A DNA stretch of 64,000 bases from positions 930,001-994,000 of the forward strand of contig NZ_CP069163.1 in assembly GCF_018802765.1 (NCBI RefSeq), written 5' to 3'. The stretch's first letter is position 1, and each line of letters opens with the position of its first letter. Below, piece after piece: positions 8,405 to 17,194 of this stretch. This stretch comes from Paludibacterium sp. B53371. GTDB lineage: Bacteria; Pseudomonadota; Gammaproteobacteria; Burkholderiales; Chromobacteriaceae. The position numbers and the translations under genes were made by a program. The notes below the pieces were generated by a model. That model had not been told where the DNA came from and made no database searches. It saw nothing but the letters and a program-made list of their open reading frames with translations.

Positions 8405-8893
8405 CTACTCCTGCAGCGCCAGCGCCAGGGTTTCCTTGATTTCTTCCATGACCACGTAGCTGCGCGACTCATTGGCTGCGGGCAGCTTGAGCAGGATGTT
8501 GCCCAGCAGTTCGCGGTACATCGACATGTCGGGAATGCGGGCCTTGATCAGGTAGTCGAACTCGCCCGAGACCAGGTGGCATTCGAGAATTTCCGGAATG
8601 TTTTGCACTTCGTGGCGGAAGGCATCGAAGATGTCACCGGATTTGGCGGACAGTTTGATTTCCACGAAAACCAGCAGGCTGGCGTTGAGCATGTGCGGGT
8701 TGAGCCGGGCATGGTAGCCCTCGATCACGCCCTCGCGTTCCAGCCGGCGTACCCGTTCGGTACAGGGGGTGGTGGAGAGACCAACCTTCTCGGCCAGGTC
8801 GGTGAGCGAAATGCGGCCATTGCTTTGCAGCAGCTGCAGGATTTTCAGGTCGACCTTGTCAAAGATCCGCTCGGCAGTGGTCTTCTTTCTCAT
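8405..8893 (-). CDS. lrp: Leucine-responsive regulatory protein Lrp
   Basis: A 162-residue Lrp/AsnC regulator close to E. coli Lrp in length and sequence. The N-terminal helix-turn-helix is residues about 15-60 (DLKILQLLQSNGRISLTDLA, then VGLSTTPCTERVRRLEREG). The C-terminal RAM sensor domain carries LNPHMLNASLLVFVEIKL, ILECHLVSGEFDYLIKARI and RSYVVMEEIKE, all Lrp hallmarks. Such proteins form octamers and control amino acid metabolism in response to leucine. The 138-base upstream gap is AT-rich with inverted repeats suited to autoregulation. It is followed in the same operon by the YbaK-like gene. Confidence 0.93.
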   Translation of the reverse strand: MRKKTTAERIFDKVDLKILQLLQSNGRISLTDLAEKVGLSTTPCTERVRRLEREGVIEGYHARLNPHMLNASLLVFVEIKLSAKSGDIFDAFRHEVQNIPEILECHLVSGEFDYLIKARIPDMSMYRELLGNILLKLPAANESRSYVVMEEIKETLALALQE

Positions 8894-8923
8894 GTGTACG
8901 CTGCACCCCCTGATGTGGATGAA

Positions 8924-8977
8924 TATATTGATAATTTGCCAAAATTAGGGCAAAAGCACTGCTCTATAATCAATATA
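8924..8977 (-). promoter_or_regulatory. Inverted repeats in the lrp promoter region (possible autoregulatory sites)
   Basis: A perfect 9-bp inverted repeat, TATATTGAT (8924-8932) and ATCAATATA (8969-8977), flanks a second one, TTTGCC (8935-8940) and GGCAAA (8949-8954). The region is strikingly AT-rich compared with the genes around it. Lrp binds AT-rich partly palindromic sites and usually represses its own gene, so autoregulation is a reasonable inference. Confidence 0.45.
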
Positions 8978-9031
8978 CTACTTGAAATGACTTTGTTTTG
9001 GCCATTTCCCTGCCAAAAAAGCCTGGTCGTT

Positions 9032-9703
9032 TCATGCGTTGTGCTGAGCTTGCAGGACCGATTCCAGTGCGTTTTCCGCCGACAGGATGTGGAAGCGGAT
9101 GAACTCTGCCGCTTCGTCAGCCTTGCCGGCCCGGCACAGTTCCAGCAGCCGGGTGTGCTCGGTGTGGGCCTGCTCCATGGTCTGGGTGAACAGGATCTGC
9201 ATGCGGGTGTAGCGATCTGTCTTGTTGTGCAGCTGCTCGATCAGCGCCTGGGTGTTCGGACGTCGTGCGCTGCGATACAGCGCCATGTGGAAGCGGGCAT
9301 TGAGCTCACCCCAGTGACGGATGTCATTGTTCTTGAGGGCCAGTTCGAATTCCTGCAGCGTTTGCTCGGCCAGCTGCAGGTCACTCTGGCTTTGTTGCGG
9401 CACAGAGTTGCGCAGCAGTTCGCTTTCCAGCAGGGCGCGGATGTCGAGCAGTTCCCGGATGTCATCGAAGGACAGCTTGGTCACCAGGGCACCCTTGTGG
9501 TCGATGATCTGGATCAGGCCTTCGGCCTCGAGCTGGCGCAGTGCCTCGCGCACCGGTACCCGACTGACGCCGTACTCGTTGGAGAGTGCTTCCTGACGTA
9601 ATTGCTGTCCATCGGCAAATTCGCCGGAGAGGATGCGCTGGCGCAGTGATTCCGTGACGGCACTGGTCAGGGTTTGGCGCTTGATCGGCTGCATGGTGTT
9701 CAT
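9032..9703 (-). CDS. GntR-family regulator, FadR/FCD subfamily
   Basis: A 223-residue regulator. Residues about 10-75 form the GntR winged helix (TLTSAVTESLRQRILSGEF, LSNEYGVSRVPVREALRQLEAEGLI). Residues about 85-215 form the all-helical FCD ligand domain, with conserved metal-site-type residues (ALLESELLR, LNARFHMALY, EHTRLLELC). FCD regulators respond to carboxylic acids such as lactate, gluconate or citrate-cycle acids. No catabolic gene sits next to it (Lrp downstream, tRNAs upstream), so its target is unknown. Confidence 0.88.
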   Translation of the reverse strand: MNTMQPIKRQTLTSAVTESLRQRILSGEFADGQQLRQEALSNEYGVSRVPVREALRQLEAEGLIQIIDHKGALVTKLSFDDIRELLDIRALLESELLRNSVPQQSQSDLQLAEQTLQEFELALKNNDIRHWGELNARFHMALYRSARRPNTQALIEQLHNKTDRYTRMQILFTQTMEQAHTEHTRLLELCRAGKADEAAEFIRFHILSAENALESVLQAQHNA

Positions 9704-9900
9704 TTAAAGGGCGCTGTCGGTCAATCGAAAAGAATATGTTTTATGGCAACAGAATATACGGCGTTTCAGCTGTCCGACAAGAGAGCCACTGGGAAAAGTG
9801 GCAAAAAGATGAAAAAAACCGGGGAAAGGGCGGTTTGACGCTGGAAAGTGTCGTTATTTGCCTGCTTATGCCTGTCCATGGCCGAGGCGGGGCGGAAAAT

Positions 9901-9925
9901 GAAAAACCCCGCTAAGGAGCGGGGT
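9901..9925 (-). terminator. Terminator of the minus-strand tRNA operon
   Basis: An 8-bp stem (ACCCCGCT with AGCGGGGT, loop of four bases) reads on the minus strand into a run of T (A run 9902-9906 on the plus strand). It lies 12 bases beyond the last tRNA-His gene. Confidence 0.85.
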
Positions 9926-9936
9926 CTTCGGTATTC

Positions 9937-10013
9937 TGGGGTGGATGATGGGACTCGAACCCACGACAACCGGAATCACAATCCGGGACTCTACCAACTG
10001 AGCTACATCCACC
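9937..10013 (-). tRNA. tRNA-His (anticodon GTG), copy 2 in transcription order
   Basis: A complete 77-base cloverleaf with the extra 5' G typical of tRNA-His, anticodon loop centred on GTG, T-loop GTTCGAGTC and an encoded 3' CCA. It is identical to the copy at 10059-10135. It is the last gene of the minus-strand Pro-Arg-His-His cluster. Confidence 0.97.
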
Positions 10014-10058
10014 ACTGATCGGTTGTACAGGCTTTGGGCCTGCTTGCTGCGGTAATGC

Positions 10059-10135
10059 TGGGGTGGATGATGGGACTCGAACCCACGACAACCGGAATCA
10101 CAATCCGGGACTCTACCAACTGAGCTACATCCACC
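10059..10135 (-). tRNA. tRNA-His (anticodon GTG), copy 1 in transcription order
   Basis: Same 77-base sequence as the neighbouring tRNA-His, including the extra 5' G opposite C73 and the encoded CCA. The two copies are separated by 45 bases, so this is a tandem duplication of a single tRNA gene. Confidence 0.97.
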
Positions 10136-10161
10136 ACTGTTTGCTGCTTGTTGCCATCTTC

Positions 10162-10238
10162 TGGCGCGCCCGACAGGACTCGAACCTGTAACCCCCGGCT
10201 TAGAAGGCCGGTGCTCTATCCGGTTGAGCTACGGGCAC
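10162..10238 (-). tRNA. tRNA-Arg (anticodon TCT)
   Basis: A 77-base cloverleaf: acceptor GTGCCCG with CGGGCGC, anticodon stem CCGGC/GCCGG around the loop containing TCT, T-loop GTTCGAGTC and encoded CCA. It reads the rare AGA/AGG arginine codons. Confidence 0.97.
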
Positions 10239-10256
10239 GTACCGTCAGGCTCGTTC

Positions 10257-10333
10257 TGGTCGGGGCGGTGGGATTCGAACTCACGACCACCTGGTCCCAA
10301 ACCAGGTGCGCTACCGGGCTGCGCTACGCCCCG
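10257..10333 (-). tRNA. tRNA-Pro (anticodon TGG)
   Basis: A 77-base cloverleaf: acceptor CGGGGCG with CGCCCCG, anticodon stem ACCTGG/CCAGGT around TTTGGGA, T-loop GTTCGAATC and encoded CCA. It is first in the minus-strand tRNA cluster. The order Pro-Arg-His-His is similar to the argX-hisR-proM type clusters of other proteobacteria. Confidence 0.97.
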
Positions 10334-10448
10334 ACTACAGAGCCAGCAACTATACGGATCGAGTCATCTTGTGTCAATACCCGTTGAGCACGGGGGGATA
10401 AAAATGCGAAAATGGATATCTTTCCCCGGTGAGTTTTCAGGATCAGAT

Positions 10449-11306
10449 ATGGCGGCACAGCGTATAGACGGCAAGGCCGTCGCAGAGCAGTTGATTGATC
10501 AGGTCCGCCAGGGGGTGGAAGCACGGCGGTCGGCCGGCAAACGGGTGCCGGGCATTGCCTTCGTGCTGGTGGGGGATGACCCTGCCTCTGCCTCCTACGT
10601 TCGGGGCAAGAAGCGGGCTTGCGAGCGCACCGGCATCCAGTCGTTTGGCCATGATTTGCCGGCGACGGTTTCCCAGTCCGAGCTGCTGGCCCTGATGGAT
10701 CAGCTCAATGCGGATGAGCAGGTCGATGGCATCCTGGTGCAATTGCCGCTGCCCGGCCATCTCGATGCCGAAACCGTGCTGGAGCGGATTGATCCGGCCA
10801 AGGATGTGGACGGTTTTCATCCCTACAATATCGGTCGTCTGGCGATGAAGATGCCGGTATTGCGTCCCTGTACCCCGCGCGGGGTCATGACCCTGCTGGC
10901 CCACTACCGGATTGAACCGGCGGGCAAGCATGCCGTGGTGGTGGGGGCTTCCAATATTGTCGGCCGGCCGATGGCGCTGGAGTTGCTGCTGGCGCGGGCC
11001 ACCGTGACGGTCTGCCACAGCGCGACAACCGATCTGGCCGCCGAAGTGGCGCGGGCCGACATTCTGGTGGTTGCCGCCGGCCAGCCGGGTCTGATTCGCG
11101 GCGAGTGGGTCAAGCCTGGTGCGGTCGTGATGGATGTCGGTATTAATTATCGTGAAGATGGCAGTCTGTGCGGCGATGTCGATTTTGTCGCCGCCAGCGA
11201 GCGGGCGGCCTTCATTACCCCGGTACCGGGCGGGGTGGGACCGATGACCATTGCCAGCCTGATGCAAAATACCCTGGATGCGGCCAGCCGGCGCGACCCG
11301 GTCTAG
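10449..11306 (+). CDS. folD: Bifunctional methylenetetrahydrofolate dehydrogenase/cyclohydrolase FolD
   Basis: A 285-residue cytosolic enzyme that oxidises 5,10-methylene-THF with NADP and then hydrolyses the methenyl form to 10-formyl-THF. Signatures: [21 protein letters not shown] (about residues 42-62, with the catalytic lysine in the YxxxK motif), [13 protein letters not shown] (about 97), CTPRGVM (about 140), [15 protein letters not shown] (about 165) and [15 protein letters not shown] near the C-terminus. The start ATG at 10449 has AGGA seven bases before it; the open frame extends upstream into the tRNA-Pro gene and is not used. purU follows 57 bases later, so both interconvert the one-carbon folate pool. 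Confidence 0.96.
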   Translation: MAAQRIDGKAVAEQLIDQVRQGVEARRSAGKRVPGIAFVLVGDDPASASYVRGKKRACERTGIQSFGHDLPATVSQSELLALMDQLNADEQVDGILVQLPLPGHLDAETVLERIDPAKDVDGFHPYNIGRLAMKMPVLRPCTPRGVMTLLAHYRIEPAGKHAVVVGASNIVGRPMALELLLARATVTVCHSATTDLAAEVARADILVVAAGQPGLIRGEWVKPGAVVMDVGINYREDGSLCGDVDFVAASERAAFITPVPGGVGPMTIASLMQNTLDAASRRDPV

Positions 11307-11363
11307 TCGTCCGTCCGGGTTCACCTATCTATAAATTGATAAAAGACAAAGAGATCCGAATAC

Positions 11364-12233
11364 ATGAGTCATGCCAAACCTTCCGCCATCCTGCTGATCA
11401 GCTGCCCCGACAAAAAGGGCCTGGTGGCGGCGATTGCCAATTTCCTGATGACCTACAACGCCAGCATCATGCATGCCGACCAGCACCAGGATGACAGCGA
11501 ACAGTTGTTCCTGATGCGGGTTGAATGGTCGCTGGATGGTTTTACCTTGCCGATGGATGATTTTGCCGCCGCCTTCCAGCCGATTGCCTCCGAGCACAAT
11601 ATGTCCTGGAGTGTCTCGCTGTCGGCACGCAAGCCGCGCATGGCCATCATGGTGTCTCATTACGAGCACTGTCTGGCGGATCTGCTGCATCGCTGGCGTA
11701 TCGGTGAGCTGAACTGCGACATCCCGCTGATCATTGCCAACCATGAAGATTGCCGAAAACTGGCCGAATTCAACGGTATTCCCTTCCATGTGATTCCGGT
11801 GAACAAGGACAACAAGGCCGAGGCCGAGGCCGAGGCCGCGCAGTGGCAGTTGCTGGATGAGGCCGGTGTCGACCTGATCGTGCTGGCCCGCTACATGCAG
11901 GTGTTGTCGCCGGCCTTTGTCGCACGCTACCGCAACCGGGTGATCAACATTCATCACAGCTTCCTGCCGGCTTTCGATGGCGCCAAGCCTTACCATCGGG
12001 CCTTTGCCCGTGGTGTCAAGCTGATTGGTGCCACCAGCCACTATGTGACCGAGGTGCTGGATGACGGGCCGATCATCGAGCAGGAGGTCACGCGCATTTC
12101 CCATCGCGATGATGTCGACGATCTGATCCAGAAGGGACGCGATCTGGAGAAGGTGGTGCTGTCCCGTGCCGTACGCTGGCATCTGGACTATCGCATCCTG
12201 TCCTATGGCAACAAGACGGTCATTTTTGATTGA
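11364..12233 (+). CDS. purU: Formyltetrahydrofolate deformylase PurU
   Basis: A 289-residue enzyme that hydrolyses 10-formyl-THF to formate and THF, balancing the folate pool and feeding formate-dependent purine synthesis. Residues about 8-85 are an ACT domain (LISCPDKKGLVAAIANFL) that senses methionine/glycine in E. coli. Residues about 90-285 are the formyltransferase-like fold with NKAEAEAEAAQW, the active-site VINIHHSFLPAFDGAKPYHRA (about 193-213) and GATSHYVTEVLDDGPIIEQ. It follows folD and ends at the start of a small membrane protein gene. Confidence 0.95.
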   Translation: MSHAKPSAILLISCPDKKGLVAAIANFLMTYNASIMHADQHQDDSEQLFLMRVEWSLDGFTLPMDDFAAAFQPIASEHNMSWSVSLSARKPRMAIMVSHYEHCLADLLHRWRIGELNCDIPLIIANHEDCRKLAEFNGIPFHVIPVNKDNKAEAEAEAAQWQLLDEAGVDLIVLARYMQVLSPAFVARYRNRVINIHHSFLPAFDGAKPYHRAFARGVKLIGATSHYVTEVLDDGPIIEQEVTRISHRDDVDDLIQKGRDLEKVVLSRAVRWHLDYRILSYGNKTVIFD

Positions 12234-12241
12234 GTGATGCA

Positions 12242-12889
12242 ATGAACCGTTTGCTGAATGATGCACTGGACCTGTTCCGTTTCCGGGTCAAACCGCTGCC
12301 GGCATACCACCATCCCTGGTGGCAGCTGGCGCTGCTGATCAGCCTGCTCGGTCTGGTGACCAGTGGCGGCTCGCCCGAGTTGGGGCACTACCTGCCGGGG
12401 CGGATCGGCTTCTGCATCGGTTACAACTGGCTGGAGACGCTGTTGTTCGTGCCCTTCATCGGTCTGTGGCTGCGCGTCAATCCCTGGCGTTTTACGCGCC
12501 CGCTGCTGGCGCTGATCGTGCTGGCCAGCAGCGTTCAGCTGCTGCAGCCGCTCACCAGCTGGTTGCCTGCCGATGTGGCAGACGGCCTGCTGCTGGTACT
12601 GATGGCTTATTCCCTGCTGGTGTTGAGCAATGCCCTGGCGCTGGCCTCCGGACAGGGGCGTCTGCGTGCCCTGCTGGGGATACTGCTGTTTTCGTTCTGT
12701 TCGGCTTTCCTGATGCAGGGGGCCTGGTATCTGAGCAGCCGGCAGGGCTGGGTCGATGCGCCGCAGAGTGCCTGGAATCCCTTCGCCCAGGCGGCATCGC
12801 TCCAGGATGCCGAGCCGCTGCCCCCCGCGGCCGACAGCAATGGCCAGAATGGTGCGGCCACCAGTCCCCAGCCTGCCGTCATGCCCTGA
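12242..12889 (+). CDS. Membrane protein of unknown function
   Basis: A 215-residue protein with four or five hydrophobic segments (for example WWQLALLISLLGLVTSG, LETLLFVPFIGLWL, PLLALIVLASSVQLL, LLLVLMAYSLLVLS, LLGILLFSFCSAFLM) and a hydrophilic, Ala/Pro/Gln-rich C-terminal tail of about 45 residues. I do not recognise the family. It starts 8 bases after the purU stop codon and is probably co-transcribed with folD-purU, which does not by itself suggest a function. The ATG at 12242 was chosen over a TTG at 12230 that overlaps the purU stop. Confidence 0.7.
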   Translation: MNRLLNDALDLFRFRVKPLPAYHHPWWQLALLISLLGLVTSGGSPELGHYLPGRIGFCIGYNWLETLLFVPFIGLWLRVNPWRFTRPLLALIVLASSVQLLQPLTSWLPADVADGLLLVLMAYSLLVLSNALALASGQGRLRALLGILLFSFCSAFLMQGAWYLSSRQGWVDAPQSAWNPFAQAASLQDAEPLPPAADSNGQNGAATSPQPAVMP

Positions 12890-12899
12890 TCCATTCCTT

Positions 12900-14117
12900 T
12901 CACTTCGCTGGACCGGCAAAGGTATCCCGCTCAAACAGGGCGGGAAACCAGCGCCGCCACAGTGCCACCACGATCAGGGTGCCCACGCCGCCCAGTACCA
13001 CCGCCGGAACGGTGCCGAACCAGGCGGCCGTGATCCCGGATTCAAATTCCCCCAGTTGGTTGGATGTGCCGATAAAGATGAAGTTGACGGCGCTGACGCG
13101 TCCGCGCATGGCATCGGGTGTTTCCAGTTGAACCAGGGAGGAGCGGATCACCACGCTGACCATATCGCTGGCGCCCAGAACCACCAGGGCCGCGAGCGAT
13201 AGCGGGAAGACGTGAGACAGGCCGAACACGATGGTACTCAGACCGAACAGGATGACGGCCCAGGCCATGTTGCGTCCGATGTGCCGGCGCAGCGGGTGGC
13301 GGGCCAGATAGAGCGAGGTGGCCAGCGCACCGATGGCCGGCGCGGTGCGCAGCAGTCCGAGTCCCCAGGGGCCGGTATGCAGGATATCGCGCGCATAGAC
13401 CGGCAGCAGCGCCGTGGCGCCGCCCAGCAGCACCGAGAACAGGTCGAGCGAGATGGCGCCAAAGATCACCGGACGGGCGCGGATGAACTGCACGCCCGCC
13501 AGTGCCGAACGCAGCGACATGGGTTCTTTGGCGCGGCTTTGCCTGCCGGGTGGGAGGACCTGCAGCCAGGACATGGCCAGCAGCCAGATCAGCAGGCAGC
13601 TGCCGTAGACCGCGGCGGCACCAAGGGCAAAGATCATGCCGCCCAGTGCCGGCCCGATGATGACGGCGCTCTGTCGTGCCGAAGCGGCCATGGCCAGGCT
13701 GCGGGGCAGTTGTGTCTCGCTGGCCAGCGTGGGCAGCAAGGACTGCATGCTGGGGGATTCGAAAGCGCGTGCGCTGCCGGTAAGGACGGCGCAAGCGAAG
13801 ATCAGTGTCAGGCTTTGCTGCTGGCTCAGGCAGGCCAGGGCCAGCAGGGTGGCGCCGAGTGCCTGCTGGCCCTGGGCATACTGAGCGATACGCCGGCGTT
13901 CAAACTGATCGGCGGTGTGGCCGACAATCAGGGTCAGCAGCAGTTGCGGCGCAAACTGCGCCAGTCCGATCAGGCCGAGAAAGAGCACGCTGTGTGACAG
14001 CTCATAGACCTGCCAGCCAAATGCCACGACCAGCATCTGATAGGCGAGGGTGGAGCAACTTTGGCTCAACATGAAGTGGCGGACAGGGCGGGCAGCGGGT
14101 TCGGCGTGGTCTGGCAT
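12900..14117 (-). CDS. MFS transporter, EntS-like exporter family
   Basis: A 405-residue major facilitator with about twelve membrane segments. The first half has QMLVVAFGWQVYELSHSVLFLGLIGLAQFAPQ and then a cytoplasmic loop of the motif-A type (GHTADQFERRRIAQYAQG), which is typical of the EntS/DUF894 group that exports siderophores or drugs. The second half includes DMVSVVIRSSLVQLETPDAMRGRVSAVN, another family hallmark. It converges with the folD-purU operon (10-base gap). The substrate is unknown; there is no siderophore gene in the window. Confidence 0.85.
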   Translation of the reverse strand: MPDHAEPAARPVRHFMLSQSCSTLAYQMLVVAFGWQVYELSHSVLFLGLIGLAQFAPQLLLTLIVGHTADQFERRRIAQYAQGQQALGATLLALACLSQQQSLTLIFACAVLTGSARAFESPSMQSLLPTLASETQLPRSLAMAASARQSAVIIGPALGGMIFALGAAAVYGSCLLIWLLAMSWLQVLPPGRQSRAKEPMSLRSALAGVQFIRARPVIFGAISLDLFSVLLGGATALLPVYARDILHTGPWGLGLLRTAPAIGALATSLYLARHPLRRHIGRNMAWAVILFGLSTIVFGLSHVFPLSLAALVVLGASDMVSVVIRSSLVQLETPDAMRGRVSAVNFIFIGTSNQLGEFESGITAAWFGTVPAVVLGGVGTLIVVALWRRWFPALFERDTFAGPAK

Positions 14118-14898
14118 GGGCTTGTATCACTGGATGGCGGGAAATTGTGTCTTCTGCGGCTTAACCACGATTTAGCGATCTGACAAAGCCGCTGTCAATC
14201 GTTTTCCTCCGAGTGTTTTTTGCAGGCGCTGGCTTTGGCTCACCGGTTAAAGCACGCGGTTTTGTCGTCTACATATATATTATCCTTTCAGTGGATTCTG
14301 ATATGGTGTCTTGTTAGAACTTTTGTCAATAAAAGGCTGGTTAATGGCTTTTTTGTCCATTTATTTGCCAATGTCATAGCTTGTCGCAATTGCGAACAAA
14401 TGCTTCCCGATCTGGAAATTCCGCAGTTGTCCCGCTTGTCGAAAATCAAATAAAAACAAATTCTTCTATAGAATAATGAGCAGCGTCGTATAGGCTTGAT
14501 TTAGAAATTTCCCGGTGTATTGCCATGTGCTGTCGTACCGGGGAAGGAAATCGCTTGCCGCGAGCCAGAACTCGTGGTGACAGGCCGTTGCTGACGTATT
14601 TCGAAGAGATTGAATTTTGAGTGGGGCCGTGTCGCACAGATATATTTCCGGTTCTCGCCAAAGAAATCAGTGAAGCGAACGCTGATATAAAATCTACCCC
14701 ATAGATGCCTCACTTCGATGCGCAATGAGTCAGAGCGTGCAGGGAAGTGGGGTGCTCCAAAACAGAACGTTGCGAATCCTTAAAACCGGCCGGCTCTGTC
14801 GCGCTCAGAGGGCGATGGTGTCGAGTTTATTTTGAAGGAGCGAATATCCGGCCCATCCGTGCCGGCATGTCGCTCTCCCAACCCAAGGTAGGATAAAC
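14118..14898 (+). promoter_or_regulatory. Long AT-rich upstream region and leader of ornithine decarboxylase
   Basis: This 781-base gap has no convincing gene and is AT-rich between about 14240 and 14480, unlike its surroundings. The last 175 bases are structured. CTCTG/CAGAG (14794-14798 and 14806-14810) can form a hairpin. A second, longer stem pairs GAGCGA (14838-14843) with TCGCTC (14870-14875) and CCGGC (14848-14852) with GCCGG (14861-14865), ending 10 bases before the AGGTAGGA ribosome site. Two small open frames lie in the leader, 14525-14620 (31 codons) and 14725-14835 (36 codons, arginine-rich, stopping 2 bases before the long stem), neither with a clear ribosome site. The layout recalls the speFL leader that controls speF in enterobacteria, without its peptide sequence. 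Confidence 0.45.
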
Positions 14899-17061
14899 AT
14901 GACTTATTTGAAAGTAGCGGTAGGTTCGGCGCCTTCGACTTGTTTCGAAACCACGCGCTCGCTGGTTAACCTGGCGGAAACCGATTTCACCGACGTAGGT
15001 GCCGTTGTCCTGGGCATGGAAGACGTCGCTGCCGGCCGCATCAAGGAACTGGCTGCCAAGGGTCTGGAGATTCCGGTTTTTGTTGTGACCGGCTGCCACG
15101 AAAAAATGCCGGTTGATGTGCTGAAGAGCGTCAATGGCGTGATCGAGCTGGGCAAGCAGTCTGCCGTTTACTATGGCCGTCAGATCGAAACCGCGCTGAC
15201 CAAGTACGAAGCCAGCCTGTACCCGCCGTTCTTCGGCATGCTGAAGCAGTATGTTGAAATGGGTAACTCGGCGTTTGACTGCCCGGGGCATCAGGGTGGT
15301 CAATTCTTCCGCAAGCATCCGGCCGGCCGTCAGTTCTTCGAATTCTTCGGCGAAACCGTCTTCCGCGCTGACCTGTGCAACGCCGACGTCAAGCTGGGCG
15401 ACCTGCTGATTCACGAAGGTGCGCCGCACGATGCTCAGGCTTATGCTGCCAAGGTATTCAATGCCGACAAGACCTACTTCGTTCTGAACGGTACTTCCGC
15501 TTCCAACAAGGTCGTGACCAACGCCCTGCTGGCTCGTGGCGATCTGGTGCTGTTCGACCGCAACAACCACAAGTCCAACCACCACGGTGCCCTGATTCAG
15601 GCTGGTGCGACCCCGGTCTACCTGGAAACCGCGCGTAACCCGTTCGGCTTCATCGGTGGTATCGACGCACATTGCTTCGAAGAAAAATACCTGCGCGAAC
15701 AAATCGCTGCCGTGGCACCGGAACGTGCCAAGGAAGCCCGTCCGTTCCGCCTGGCCATCATTCAGCTCGGCACCTATGACGGTACCATCTACAATGCCCG
15801 TCAAGTTGTCGACAAGATCGGTCACCTGTGCGATTACATCCTGTTCGACTCGGCCTGGGTTGGCTACGAACAATTCATCCCGATGATGAAGGACTGCTCG
15901 CCGCTGCTGCTGGATCTGCATGAAAACGATCCTGGCATCATCGTGACCCAGTCGGTTCACAAGCAACAAGCCGGTTTCTCGCAAACCTCGCAGATCCACA
16001 AGAAGGACAAGCACATCAAGGGTCAGAAGCGCTACTGCAACCACAAGCGTTTCAACAATGCCTTCATGCTGCACGCTTCGACCAGCCCGTTCTACGCGCT
16101 GTTCGCTGCCCTGGACGTGAACGCCAAGATGCACGACGGCGAACTGGGCCGCAAGCTGTGGGCTGACTGCGTCAAGGTCGGTATCGAAACCCGCAAGATG
16201 ATCCTGAATGCCTGCAAGCACATCCGTCCGTTCGTTCCGGCGACCGTTGATGGCAAGAAGTGGCAGGATCACGACACCGAAACCATGGCCAACGATCTGC
16301 GCTTCTTCGAGTTCCAGCCGGGTGAAAAGTGGCACGCCTTCGAAGGTTACGAGAAGGGCCAGTACTTCGTTGACCCGTGCAAGCTGCTGCTGACCACCCC
16401 GGGTATCGATGCGGCGACCGGCAAGTACACCGAATTCGGCGTACCGGCGACCATCCTGGCCAACTTCCTGCGCGAAAACAACATCGTGCCGGAGAAGTGT
16501 GACCTGAACTCGATCCTGTTCCTGATGACCCCGGCCGAAGACATGGGCAAGATGCAGCACCTGGTTGCCCAGATCGCCCGCTTCGAACGCTATCTGGACG
16601 AAGATGCACCGCTGTCCGAAGTGCTGCCGACCGTGTATGCCAATAACGAAGAACGTTATCGCGGCTACACCATCCGTCAGCTGTGCCAGGAAATGCACAA
16701 CCTGTATGTCAGCCGCGACGTGAAGCAGCTGCAGAAGGAAATGTTCCGCAAGGCCAAGCTGCCGAAGGTCGAAATGAACCCGCAGGAAGCCAACATCGAG
16801 TTCGTCCGTGGTAACGTCGAGCTGGTGGCGCTGGACAAGGCCGAAGGCCGCATCGCTGCCGAAGGCGCGCTGCCGTACCCGCCGGGCGTACTGTGCATGG
16901 TACCGGGCGAAGTTTGGGGCGGTGCTGCGCTGAAGTACTTCCTGGCGCTGGAAGAAGGCATCAACCTGCTGCCGGGCTTCTCGCCGGAACTGCAAGGCGT
17001 TTACATCCAGCAGGATGAAGATGGCCGCAAGCGTGCATATGGCTACATGCTGACCAAGTAA
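14899..17061 (+). CDS. speF: Ornithine decarboxylase, SpeF/SpeC type
   Basis: A 720-residue PLP enzyme that decarboxylates ornithine to putrescine in the cytoplasm, using a proton and so also raising pH. The sequence follows E. coli SpeF closely and has the same length. Residues 1-110 are the wing domain; NSAFDCPGHQGGQFFRKHP near 128, FVLNGTSASNKVV near 195, LDLHENDPG and the PLP lysine K355 in SVHKQQAGFSQTSQIHKK are all present; the C-terminal domain has PGVLCMVPGE. I cannot separate inducible SpeF from constitutive SpeC by sequence; the long structured leader favours SpeF. Codon use is strongly biased, suggesting high expression. A strong terminator follows. Confidence 0.96.
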   Translation: MTYLKVAVGSAPSTCFETTRSLVNLAETDFTDVGAVVLGMEDVAAGRIKELAAKGLEIPVFVVTGCHEKMPVDVLKSVNGVIELGKQSAVYYGRQIETALTKYEASLYPPFFGMLKQYVEMGNSAFDCPGHQGGQFFRKHPAGRQFFEFFGETVFRADLCNADVKLGDLLIHEGAPHDAQAYAAKVFNADKTYFVLNGTSASNKVVTNALLARGDLVLFDRNNHKSNHHGALIQAGATPVYLETARNPFGFIGGIDAHCFEEKYLREQIAAVAPERAKEARPFRLAIIQLGTYDGTIYNARQVVDKIGHLCDYILFDSAWVGYEQFIPMMKDCSPLLLDLHENDPGIIVTQSVHKQQAGFSQTSQIHKKDKHIKGQKRYCNHKRFNNAFMLHASTSPFYALFAALDVNAKMHDGELGRKLWADCVKVGIETRKMILNACKHIRPFVPATVDGKKWQDHDTETMANDLRFFEFQPGEKWHAFEGYEKGQYFVDPCKLLLTTPGIDAATGKYTEFGVPATILANFLRENNIVPEKCDLNSILFLMTPAEDMGKMQHLVAQIARFERYLDEDAPLSEVLPTVYANNEERYRGYTIRQLCQEMHNLYVSRDVKQLQKEMFRKAKLPKVEMNPQEANIEFVRGNVELVALDKAEGRIAAEGALPYPPGVLCMVPGEVWGGAALKYFLALEEGINLLPGFSPELQGVYIQQDEDGRKRAYGYMLTK

Positions 17062-17081
17062 TTCGCTGTTTGTCAGTGATC

Positions 17082-17110
17082 AAAACGGCCGGGTTTTCCC
17101 GGCCGTTTTG
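17082..17110 (+). terminator. Rho-independent terminator of ornithine decarboxylase
   Basis: A 12-bp perfect stem, AAAACGGCCGGG (17082-17093) with CCCGGCCGTTTT (17098-17109), around a TTTT loop. The A and T runs at its two ends make it usable in both directions. Confidence 0.9.
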
Positions 17111-17194
17111 TTATTCAGAGTCCGCATTAATGCGGCATTAAGATTCACCCGCTATGATCAGGCACTACCCATTATTCTGAAAGGGGAATTGCTG

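Noticed and set aside
10224-10448. Longer FolD start within the tRNA-Pro region
   Set aside because: The open frame extends into the tRNA-Pro gene on the other strand; the ATG at 10449 has a ribosome site and the conserved FolD N-terminus.
14220-14453. 77-codon open frame in the ornithine decarboxylase upstream region
   Set aside because: No ribosome site, AT-rich, no recognisable protein features; likely chance.
14827-16995. Minus-strand open frame of 722 codons opposite ornithine decarboxylase
   Set aside because: A shadow of a highly biased gene; the plus strand protein matches E. coli SpeF along its length.
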